The notes beneath the pieces were generated by a model. It was not told where the DNA came from and ran no database searches. It saw only the letters and a list, made by a program, of their open reading frames with translations. Source: Massilia mucilaginosa (GTDB taxonomy: Bacteria > Pseudomonadota > Gammaproteobacteria > Burkholderiales > Burkholderiaceae_D). Taken from it: a stretch of 64,000 nt of DNA. A program made the translations under genes and the position numbers. Positions 32,714 through 40,009 of this stretch are shown here, one piece after another. The DNA lies in assembly GCF_011682145.1 (NCBI RefSeq), contig NZ_WHJH01000002.1, positions 124,001 to 188,000 of the forward strand, written 5' to 3'. Each line of letters opens with the position of its first letter. Positions within the stretch are counted from its first letter, which is position 1.

Positions 32714-33760
32714 ATGGGTGGAAACGCCATGAAACACGTCGGCGTCGCCCGCCAGTCGGCCGCCGATTACCAGGCCATCACCGCCGCCGCGATCGACAAG
32801 CTGCGCGCGCTGTTCCCGGCCATCGGCTGCCAGCCGATCCTCGCCTACGGGCAGAAGGAAAGCTTCGGCGACAGCGACATCCTGATCGAATCGACCCACC
32901 TGCCGCTCGACTGGATCGAGCAGGTCAAGGCCGCCTTCGCGCCGCAGGACCTGATCGTCAACGGCGATGTGGTCTCGTTCGACTTCCGCTCCATGCAGAT
33001 CGACCTGATCACCACCCCGGCCGACGAAATGGCCTTCGCCGCGTCGTACTACGCCTTCAACGACCTGGGCAACCTGATGGGCCGCATCGCCCACAAGATG
33101 GGCCTGAAATACGGCCATGACGGGTTGTGGAAACTCCTGCGCGACAACGACCAGGTGTTCGCCGAGATCCTCATCACGCGCGATGTCGCCAGGACCTTCG
33201 CCCTGCTCGGCTACGACCATGCGCGATACCTGCAAGGCTTCGACAGCCTCGAGGACGTGTTTGAATTTGCCGCCTCGACCCCGTATTTTCACCGCCAGAT
33301 CTACCTGCTCGACAACCGCAACGCCGCCAGCCGCGTGCGCGACGCCAAGCGGCCCTCGTACACCGCGTTCCTGGCATGGATCGCAGACAAGCCGGAACTG
33401 GACCGCTACAGCTGGTCGGCCTGGGACGGCGGGCGCAAGTCGCCCGAGCGCGATGCCGAACGGGCCGACTGGGAACAGCGCATTTTCAGCGGCATCTTCC
33501 CTGAAGCGCGTCCGCAGTACCTGGCGGCGATCGAGGAGCACGACACCCACAAGCGCGCAAAGGTGGTCTGGAACGGCGCCATTGTCGCCGCGCACACCGG
33601 CTACCAGGGCCGCGAACTGGGCGAGTTCATGGCCGCGTGCCGCGCCGGCTTCCTCGGCGCGCCGCACGATGCGGCGCTGTCGTTCGAGCAGTGGGTGCTG
33701 ACCCTCGGTGCGGACGACATCGCCGCGCACATCGGCGCGTATCGGCAAAGCTGGCGCTAG
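32714..33760 (+). CDS. Putative nucleotidyltransferase-fold protein of unknown role
   Basis: A 348-residue protein with ribosome binding site AAGGAG six bases before the ATG. Near the N-terminus, LAYGQKESFGDSDILIE (about 43-59) resembles the polymerase-beta-type nucleotidyltransferase core, with Asp53 and Asp55 as a D-x-D metal pair; QIDLI with Asp97 could be the third acid. The remainder contains aromatic-rich stretches (RYLQGFDSLEDVFEFAAS, KRPSYTAFLAWIADKPELD) that I do not recognise. The stop is followed after 8 bases by the convergent end of a repeat protein. It is 14 bp after rfaE2 and probably co-transcribed. A tRNA, RNA or antibiotic substrate is possible; no function can be assigned. 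Confidence 0.7.
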   Translation: MGGNAMKHVGVARQSAADYQAITAAAIDKLRALFPAIGCQPILAYGQKESFGDSDILIESTHLPLDWIEQVKAAFAPQDLIVNGDVVSFDFRSMQIDLITTPADEMAFAASYYAFNDLGNLMGRIAHKMGLKYGHDGLWKLLRDNDQVFAEILITRDVARTFALLGYDHARYLQGFDSLEDVFEFAASTPYFHRQIYLLDNRNAASRVRDAKRPSYTAFLAWIADKPELDRYSWSAWDGGRKSPERDAERADWEQRIFSGIFPEARPQYLAAIEEHDTHKRAKVVWNGAIVAAHTGYQGRELGEFMAACRAGFLGAPHDAALSFEQWVLTLGADDIAAHIGAYRQSWR

Positions 33761-33768
33761 TTAGTTAC

Positions 33769-35676
33769 CTACTCCTCCGCCGCATCGTCTTCATGCGCCG
33801 CCAGCTTGCGGCGCAGTTCCTCGCGCTCCGCATCGAACAGGGAGGGAATCTCCAGCCACTGCTGGTACAGCAGAACCACCCAGTCCCAATGGCCCACCTC
33901 GGGAATATGCCGTTCCATCTGCGCGAACAAACGCATGATGTCGGTGGCGCACGCCGGCTCCGCGGCGGCGATCGACGCCAGCACGCGGATCGCCGCGCAG
34001 GTGGTCCAGTCCATCGGCCCGAACAGGACCGACACCAGCGCGCGGCGCCGCTCCGATTCTTCCCAGCCGCTGTCGACCTGGCCGAGCACCTGCGCCGCCG
34101 CCAGCTGCACGCGCGGCAGCCATTCGAGCGCGCCCACGCCCTGCGGCAGCGGCGGCGGGTACACCATCACCGCCAGGATGTCGCGCACATGGCGCGTGCC
34201 GAAGCGCGCCGCCACGTGGCTGGCCCGGGCCCAGTTCTCGTTCGGATGGTAGGGCGCCAGCGCCAGTGCCGCGATGGCGTCCCGCACCGCTTCATCGGGC
34301 GCCGGCAAGGCCGGATGCGGCACGCTGCCCTGGTAAGCCCACAGCGGATAATCGACCGGCGCCAGCGCCAGGCGCAGGTCGACGGCGGGGATGGCCCCGC
34401 TGTCCATCTCAAGCCGCGCGGTCGGATTGTGCGCCGCGAATTCAAGTGCGAACGCCAGCTGGTTACTGGGCGCTTCCAGCGAACTGACGCCGATGTTGAC
34501 GGTGCCGCCACCACCGCCGCCGTTTTTCAGCCAGCCTTCGCGCATCTGGCGCAGCAGGTTGGCAGTGGCGTCCGACGATTGCGCCAGCCGTCCGCGCTCA
34601 CGGAACACCAGCTGGTGCGCCCGGTTGTCGCCGCCGCGCATCGCTTCCCACAAGCGCTCCATCCAGGCGTCGTCGCCATCGAGTTTGTAGCGGCAATACC
34701 AGGACGAGGCCAACGCCCACGCCTGCTCGTCGGCCACCGCCAGCACCGCTTCGTACCAGCCCAGCGCCTTGTGCCAGTTACCCGCCTCGAAGCAGGTGTC
34801 GCCCGCTTCCAGCTTGGGCGTGATGTCATCGGGATCGAAGCTGTTGGCATGGATGAAGGCCTGTTCGGATTCGTCGAAGCGCCGCATGCAGCGCAGCAGC
34901 AGGCCAATGGCGTTGGCCTGCTCGGCTGAAGCGGCCTTCTCGATCGGCCCCGTGATCGCCAGCGCGGCGTCGAAATTGCCGGCTTTGCGTTGCAGGCCGG
35001 CGCGCACCAGGAACAGGATCGGCGATGGCGCATAGCCGGCGCTGGCGCGTTCTGCCACACTGGCCCAGCGTCCCATGGCGCGCACAGTGCCGGCCGAGGA
35101 TTCGTGCGCTTCTTCGACGCTGTTGAGCACCGTCGCCAGCAACTGCATCATGGTCGCTTCGTCGACACGGGCCAGCGCGCCGTCTTGCTCCAGCCAGTCG
35201 AGCGCCCATGCGTGCAGATAGATCGCATGCCGCGCGGCGCGCGCGACCTCCAGCAGCAGGCCGACCGCTTCGGCCGTCTTGCCCTGGCGCTGCCAGAACC
35301 AGGCACGCAAGGCCTCGCTATTGGCAAAGCGCTCGTCGCCGATCGGCAGCAGCGCATCGACATCGCCGTCCGCTGCGTCCAGATAGCGCGCGGCCAGCGC
35401 CTGCCAGTCGGCACGGCCCGGATCGACCGCCAGCAGAGATGCCAGGTGCGCTGCGCCGTGGGCCAGGCCGGTGCCGCTATCGAGCGTCGCGCTGGCGACA
35501 AACAGGTGGAATTCGGGCGAGCCTTCGCGCAGGGTGAGCTCCTGGCCGGCGTCGCCCGGCGGGGCCGCATCGATCGGCGCGGCGGCATCGGTAGGTGTCG
35601 CAGAATCTATCCGGGCGTTGTTCGCTTCTTCTTTTTTGCCTGTTATCTGGCCGGTGAGTTTCTTAAGCCAATTCAT
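33769..35676 (-). CDS. Large TPR-like alpha-helical repeat protein
   Basis: A 635-residue protein. It begins MNWLKKLTGQITGKKEEAN, then an Ala/Pro/Asp-rich linker (about 20-50), and then consists of helical repeats with TPR character, for example AFIHANSFDPDDITPKLEAG and WHKALGWYEAVLAVADEQAW. A glycine run (NGGGGGG) at roughly 400 separates this part from a C-terminal region with further helices. It has no signal peptide or membrane segment. The reading frame stays open upstream of the ATG for 87 codons, but that part lacks the same character. TPR repeats mediate protein contacts; partners are unknown. Confidence 0.7.
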   Translation of the reverse strand: MNWLKKLTGQITGKKEEANNARIDSATPTDAAAPIDAAPPGDAGQELTLREGSPEFHLFVASATLDSGTGLAHGAAHLASLLAVDPGRADWQALAARYLDAADGDVDALLPIGDERFANSEALRAWFWQRQGKTAEAVGLLLEVARAARHAIYLHAWALDWLEQDGALARVDEATMMQLLATVLNSVEEAHESSAGTVRAMGRWASVAERASAGYAPSPILFLVRAGLQRKAGNFDAALAITGPIEKAASAEQANAIGLLLRCMRRFDESEQAFIHANSFDPDDITPKLEAGDTCFEAGNWHKALGWYEAVLAVADEQAWALASSWYCRYKLDGDDAWMERLWEAMRGGDNRAHQLVFRERGRLAQSSDATANLLRQMREGWLKNGGGGGGTVNIGVSSLEAPSNQLAFALEFAAHNPTARLEMDSGAIPAVDLRLALAPVDYPLWAYQGSVPHPALPAPDEAVRDAIAALALAPYHPNENWARASHVAARFGTRHVRDILAVMVYPPPLPQGVGALEWLPRVQLAAAQVLGQVDSGWEESERRRALVSVLFGPMDWTTCAAIRVLASIAAAEPACATDIMRLFAQMERHIPEVGHWDWVVLLYQQWLEIPSLFDAEREELRRKLAAHEDDAAEE

Positions 35677-35806
35677 GTAGCTATCCCGATAGTGATTGAA
35701 TATGCAAATCGCGGATGATATTGTCGCACGCGGGCAATACCGCCCCTGATGCGTGCATAATCGGTCATCGACGGCATGACCGATGCGAACAACGAATTGG
35801 AAAACG

Positions 35807-36220
35807 ATGAAAGCGCAGCGCACTTTTTTGTATGGCATCACCCTCGCGGCAGGGTTGTGCATGTCCTCGCCAGCAGTGGCCGTCATCATGGATGGGAAAG
35901 CGGTCGAGGACGCGGCCAGGTTGATTGGGGTGGGCATTCCTTTCCTTGTATGCTTGTTCGGCCTCGGTTTCTACCTGTTCTGCTCGGGCCGGCCCATGCA
36001 CGAAAAAGTGACCATGCTGGCGATATATAATCTGCTGGCACTGATACTCGCACTGATCATTTTGCCAGGCGAGCTCGGCTGGTCCTGGCTGGCGGTCTGG
36101 ATCGCGCCGCTAGCGGCGGTGATCGCGTATACCTTTGTTTTTCCGATTGCACCGGCAAGCGATACCGCACCGGAACCAGCGCCGCTCGATACGACGCCGC
36201 GCAGACTTTTTTCTGACTGA
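35807..36220 (+). CDS. Small membrane protein with signal or anchor
   Basis: A 137-residue protein: a signal-like N-terminus (FLYGITLAAGLCMSSPAVA) and then three hydrophobic segments, GVGIPFLVCLFGLGFYLFC, MLAIYNLLALILALIILPG and WLAVWIAPLAAVIAYTFVF, ending in a Pro/Thr-rich polar tail. It probably sits in the inner membrane. I do not recognise the family. An in-frame ATG 24 bases upstream is possible, but the chosen ATG starts at the basic residues of the signal. The next gene begins two bases after its stop, so the two are translationally linked. Confidence 0.65.
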   Translation: MKAQRTFLYGITLAAGLCMSSPAVAVIMDGKAVEDAARLIGVGIPFLVCLFGLGFYLFCSGRPMHEKVTMLAIYNLLALILALIILPGELGWSWLAVWIAPLAAVIAYTFVFPIAPASDTAPEPAPLDTTPRRLFSD

Positions 36221-36222
36221 TC

Positions 36223-36741
36223 ATGACCATGCACCATACAGCTTTACTCGGCCTTTTCGCTGTCGCGCTGTGCGGCGGCGTGGCCGCTGCCGGTAATCCC
36301 GATCTCGAAGCGAATTTGATGAAAGCCATGAAATTTGACCAGGCATCGGAAAAACGCATCGGCAGCTCCGGAAAAGCCATCCAGGCCTATATGAAAGCCG
36401 GCTACGTCAATCCCCGCCCGAACGGGCGCGCCGATTACACCGATTACTACCTTCTCAATAAGCCGGCGACCTTGTTGGGACACCCGCTGGTGCTGATTGA
36501 AGAGGAATACATGACGCGTTATGCCGGCTGCTGCGTCAGCAAGGGGATTGGCGTCACGGTCGGCGTGGCGGGCAGCATCGGGGCGCTGAAAAAGTTCGCG
36601 GCGCAGAATCGCTGCACGCTGGAAGAAAATGTCGATCCCGGCAAAGCATTGCGTTCGTTCGGCATCAGGAACACGCTTCCGAAAGGAAAATATGCGTCCC
36701 TGAGTTGCCGCGTGCGCGATGCTGAACAACATGCTGGATAA
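36223..36741 (+). CDS. Hypothetical secreted protein
   Basis: A 172-residue protein with a signal peptide (MHHTALLGLFAVALCGGVAAAG). The mature part includes DYTDYYLLNKPATLLGHPLVLIEEEY and four cysteines (YAGCCV, RCTLEE, LSCRVRD) that could form disulfides in the periplasm. A short Gly/Val segment (GIGVTVGVAGSIGALK) lies in the middle. I know no family for it. The start is two bases after the preceding stop; an internal ATG at 36229 is nearly equivalent. Its end overlaps the next gene by 23 bases. Confidence 0.6.
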   Translation: MTMHHTALLGLFAVALCGGVAAAGNPDLEANLMKAMKFDQASEKRIGSSGKAIQAYMKAGYVNPRPNGRADYTDYYLLNKPATLLGHPLVLIEEEYMTRYAGCCVSKGIGVTVGVAGSIGALKKFAAQNRCTLEENVDPGKALRSFGIRNTLPKGKYASLSCRVRDAEQHAG

Positions 36742-37252
36742 CCGTGCCGACGCCTACGCCTTGCTGCACGCGCTTGGCGCCAGCGCGCGCCTGCTGCGTC
36801 ACCTGCAACTGGTGGGCGAAGCCGCCGACGCGCTGATCGCTACCTACAACAGCCTGGAATTGCGCTTCGACGCGCGCCTGATCGAGCTTGGCGCGGCGGT
36901 GCACGACGCCGGCAAAATCACCTTCCCCGAAGAACTCGACGGCCCCGGTTCGCGCCACGAACCGGCAGGCCAGGCCCTGATGCTGGCCAACGGCGTGCCC
37001 CCGGCGGTGGCGCGCTGCTGCGTATCGCACGCGGCATGGCGGGAGCCGGGCAACGCGTTCGAGGAATTGTCGGTCGCGCTGGCCGACAAACTCTGGAAGG
37101 GCAAGCGCGAAGAAGAACTTGAGCTTCGCGTCATCGACCTGATCGCCGCACAACGCGGGCAATCGCGCTGGGACGTGTTCACCACGCTCGATGCCGCGTT
37201 CGAAGACATCGCCGCCGGCGGCAGCGAACGCCTGCGGCGCAGCAGCGCTTAA
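36719..37252 (+). CDS. HD-domain phosphohydrolase-like protein
   Basis: A 177-residue protein with an HD-type metal site: His28 in LRHLQLV, the doublet His62-Asp63 in AAVHDAGK, His80 in GSRHEPAG, His104 in CVSHAAW, and Asp123 in LADKLWKG. The order H..HD..H..H..D matches metal-dependent phosphohydrolases of nucleotides or phosphate esters; the substrate is unknown. The ATG lies inside the end of the secreted-protein gene. At its 3' end the TAA shares bases with the TAA of the convergent lacI-type gene, so the two transcripts have no space between them. Confidence 0.78.
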   Translation: MLNNMLDNRADAYALLHALGASARLLRHLQLVGEAADALIATYNSLELRFDARLIELGAAVHDAGKITFPEELDGPGSRHEPAGQALMLANGVPPAVARCCVSHAAWREPGNAFEELSVALADKLWKGKREEELELRVIDLIAAQRGQSRWDVFTTLDAAFEDIAAGGSERLRRSSA

Positions 37253-38262
37253 GTCAGGCGCCGCACCGACTCGCGCACCACCAGGCTCAGTGCCGGCAGC
37301 GGTACCTTCACCTCGTCATGCGCGATCATCCCCAGCATCATGGTTCCGATGCACGAACCGACGTCGTACAGCGGCTGGCGCACCGTGGTCAGGGGCGGCG
37401 TGGTGTACATCGAACTATGCAGGTCGTCGAAGCCGATGATCGACACGTCTTCCGGCACCCGGATGCTGCGCCGGTACAGCGCCAGGCGCGCGCCGTAGGC
37501 GGAGAGGTCGTTGGCCGCGAAGATGGCCGAAAAGCGCACCCCCGAGCTGAGTAACTGGTTGACCGCCTGCAGCCCGCCCGACTCCTGGAAGTCGCCCGCC
37601 ACGATCAGGCCCGGATCGGGTTCGATGCGGTGCTTGGCCAGCGTGTCGCGGTAGCCGGCCAGGCGCGCGTGCGCATCTTCCTGGTCGTCCGAGCCGCGAA
37701 TGAAGGCGATGCGCCGGTGCCCCTGTTCGATCAGCAGCTCCATCGCCTCGCAGGCGGCGCCGTAATTGTCGAGGAAAAAGCCGAAAACCCGCTCGCCTTC
37801 GAGCTTGCGCCCGAACGCCACGATCGGCACGCGCTGCGAGAAATCGAGGATCTGGGTGTCGCTCATGTTCCCGGTCAGGATCACCACCCCGTCCACGCGC
37901 CGCCCGATCAGCAGTTCGACCCGCTCCGCTTCCTCGGCCGCGTGCCAGTGCCCGCTCATGATCAGGAGCGCGTAGCCGGACGCCTTGACCGCATCTTCGA
38001 TGCCGACCATGGCGTCGTTGAAGTAGCCGGAGACCAGCGACTGCGTCAGCACGCCGATGGTGCGCGTACTGCCCATCTTCAGGCCCTGCGCCACCAGGTT
38101 CGGCTTGTAGTTCAGGCGTTCGATGGCGTCTTCGATGCTGCGCCGCTTGGCGTCCGACACCTTGGCGGTGCCGTTCATGAAGCGCGACGCGGTGGCCGGG
38201 GACACGCCGGCGGCATGCGCCACCTGGTGCAAGGTTACGGGGCCGGTGTCGTTGGTCCTCAT
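37249..38262 (-). CDS. LacI family transcriptional regulator of the beta-glucan locus
   Basis: A 337-residue repressor. The N-terminal helix-turn-helix is VTLHQVAHAAGVSPATASRFMNG, with the hinge helix near NYKPNLVAQGL. The sensor domain is of the periplasmic-binding type (TRTIGVLTQSLVSGYFN.., FAANDLSAYGARLALY, VSIIGFDDLHSSMY). It lies next to a locus with a TonB receptor, glucosidase, glucokinase and sugar permease, and two LacI-type operators are present at the receptor promoter (39922-39955), so this protein most likely controls them. Glucose or a beta-glucoside may be the inducer, by inference. Confidence 0.92.
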   Translation of the reverse strand: MRTNDTGPVTLHQVAHAAGVSPATASRFMNGTAKVSDAKRRSIEDAIERLNYKPNLVAQGLKMGSTRTIGVLTQSLVSGYFNDAMVGIEDAVKASGYALLIMSGHWHAAEEAERVELLIGRRVDGVVILTGNMSDTQILDFSQRVPIVAFGRKLEGERVFGFFLDNYGAACEAMELLIEQGHRRIAFIRGSDDQEDAHARLAGYRDTLAKHRIEPDPGLIVAGDFQESGGLQAVNQLLSSGVRFSAIFAANDLSAYGARLALYRRSIRVPEDVSIIGFDDLHSSMYTTPPLTTVRQPLYDVGSCIGTMMLGMIAHDEVKVPLPALSLVVRESVRRLT

Positions 38263-38284
38263 CGCGTGATTCTCGTCGTTTGAT

Positions 38285-39826
38285 TCATCGTCGTTGGCAC
38301 AAGTGTTCGACCAGCACGCGGTGCGGCGGCAGGTCGGCCAGCGCGTGGCCGGCCAGTTTGGCGATCATGGCAAATTCGGCGGCCGCTTCCTCGCGCCGGG
38401 CCGGATGGCAGGCGCTCGGATGCAGGCTGGTGGCGAACTCCATCCCGTACAGCACATACTGCCAGCTCGAAGTCGGATACATCTCCACATCGGCCACGAA
38501 GTCGAGCCGGTGCGGCGCGCGGCAGCGCCACATGGCCAGCTTGTCGCGCAGCGATGCGGGAATCGAGCGCGGGTCGGTGTTGTCGGTCCAGAAGGCCGAA
38601 TCGGTGCGCTGGGAAAGGCAGTAGTGCAGCTTGATGAAGTCGACCACGCGCTCGTAGCGCTCGCGCATCAGGCGGTTGTACTGGGCCGCCACCGGCGCAG
38701 TGTCGCCGTTGAAGGGGAACAGGTGGCCGATCAGGTAGGCCGCCGTTTCGATCAGGCCGATGCCGGACGATTCGAGCGGCTCCAGGAAGCCGCCCGACAG
38801 GCCGACCGCGACGCAGTTTTTCACCCACTGCACGTCGCGGTAGCCGATGTTGAGTTTCAGCTGGCGCGGGGTAAGCCCATCGGCCGCCGCGCCGATGTAC
38901 TGGCGCAGCACCCGCTCGGCGCGTTCGTCGGTGGTGTGGCGGCTCGAATACACGTAGCCGATGCCGCGCCGCTGCTGCAGGCCGATGTCCCAGGTCCATC
39001 CCGCTTCGTGCGCGGTGGAGATGGTGTACGACGGGATCAAGGTATCCGGCGCGGGGTAGGGCACCTGCATCGCCAGCGCGCGGTCGACGAACAGCACGTC
39101 GTCCATCTTGCGGAACGGGGAGCCGAGTGCTTCGCCGATCAGCGCGGCCCGGAAACCGGTGCAGTCCACGTACAAATCCGCGCCCAGCGCGCCGTGTTCG
39201 CGCGTGTGCACGCAGGCGATCGCGCCGTCGGCATCGAGTTCGACCCGTTCCACATTGGCCTGCACATGGCGCACGCCGAGCGAGCGGCCATGTTCGGCCA
39301 GAAGGGCGGCGAAGCGCCCGGCGTCGAAGTGGTAGGCGTAGTTCATCGGCCCGGTGTAGTCGGCGTCGGCCAGGCGCTTCGGTCCGTGCGCGGCGTCGGC
39401 CACGCGCTTTTGCATGGTCGCCGCTTCGGCGAACGGAATGCCGGCGCCGCCCTGCAGCCAGTGCGGCAGCAGTTCCGGTCCGCCCTGGCGCTGGCTCGGC
39501 TGGCTGAAGGGATGGAAGTAGTGGTCGGCGCCGGGCGCGCCGGCCGGGCGCACCCAGTTGTTGAAGCGCACGCCCTGCTTGAAGGTGGCCTGGCATTCGC
39601 GCACGAAGCGCGCTTCGTCGATGCCGATCGCCGCCAGGGTCGCGCGGATCGAGGGAAAGGTGCCTTCGCCGACGCCGATGATGCCGATCTCGGGCGACTC
39701 GACCAGGGTGATGCCGATGCCGGCCGCGCCGGCATCGGCCGCGCCCAGGGAGCGCGCCAGATAGCAGGCGGTAAGCCAGCCGGCGGTGCCGCCGCCGACG
39801 ATCAATACGTTATGAAACGCTTTCAT
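38285..39826 (-). CDS. Flavin-dependent tryptophan halogenase family protein
   Basis: A 513-residue flavoprotein. The FAD-binding GGGTAGW motif is at 11-17. Lys83 in ATFKQGVRF corresponds to the catalytic lysine of tryptophan halogenases. The second signature is GWTWDIGLQQRRG: the usual WxWxIP has Gly in place of Pro, as I recall for members found beside TonB receptors. A purine-rich ribosome binding site (AAGGGG) precedes the ATG. Many relatives are encoded in sugar-utilisation loci and their true substrates are mostly unknown, so halogenation of tryptophan is not proven. It is divergent from the TonB receptor and shares its operator region. Confidence 0.88.
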   Translation of the reverse strand: MKAFHNVLIVGGGTAGWLTACYLARSLGAADAGAAGIGITLVESPEIGIIGVGEGTFPSIRATLAAIGIDEARFVRECQATFKQGVRFNNWVRPAGAPGADHYFHPFSQPSQRQGGPELLPHWLQGGAGIPFAEAATMQKRVADAAHGPKRLADADYTGPMNYAYHFDAGRFAALLAEHGRSLGVRHVQANVERVELDADGAIACVHTREHGALGADLYVDCTGFRAALIGEALGSPFRKMDDVLFVDRALAMQVPYPAPDTLIPSYTISTAHEAGWTWDIGLQQRRGIGYVYSSRHTTDERAERVLRQYIGAAADGLTPRQLKLNIGYRDVQWVKNCVAVGLSGGFLEPLESSGIGLIETAAYLIGHLFPFNGDTAPVAAQYNRLMRERYERVVDFIKLHYCLSQRTDSAFWTDNTDPRSIPASLRDKLAMWRCRAPHRLDFVADVEMYPTSSWQYVLYGMEFATSLHPSACHPARREEAAAEFAMIAKLAGHALADLPPHRVLVEHLCQRR

Positions 39827-39892
39827 GAATTGCCCCTTTTTGTGGCGATGTGTGGCGAATATGACAAATCGGCTCGCACCATAATATTTCGT

Positions 39893-39922
39893 TTGACTTT
39901 GGAATGCACAGAAATGTACCAT
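39893..39922 (+). promoter_or_regulatory. Promoter of the TonB receptor / glucan operon
   Basis: TTGACT (39893-39898) and TACCAT (39917-39922) are separated by 18 bases. The two LacI-type operators begin at the end of the -10 box, the position expected for a repressor that blocks transcription start. Confidence 0.5.
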
Positions 39923-39935
39923 GAAATCGTTTTCA
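39922..39935. promoter_or_regulatory. LacI-type operator O1
   Basis: TGAAATCGTTTTCA is a near-palindrome with a central CG, differing at one base from the perfect form TGAAAACGTTTTCA. The central CG and A/T-rich arms are characteristic of LacI-family operators. Its centre lies 21 bases from that of O2, so both face the same side of the helix. Confidence 0.65.
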
Positions 39936-39943
39936 CGCAATCT

Positions 39944-39955
39944 GAAAACGTTTTC
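39944..39955. promoter_or_regulatory. LacI-type operator O2
   Basis: GAAAACGTTTTC is a perfect 12-base palindrome with central CG. It repeats the core of O1 in the divergent gap between the halogenase-family gene and the TonB receptor and so may control both directions. The nearby LacI-family gene is the likely source of its ligand protein. Confidence 0.75.
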
Positions 39956-40009
39956 TCGCCCAGCCAAGTTTTGAACAACAAAAATCGGACAATTCCGAAT
40001 GGAGACTGC

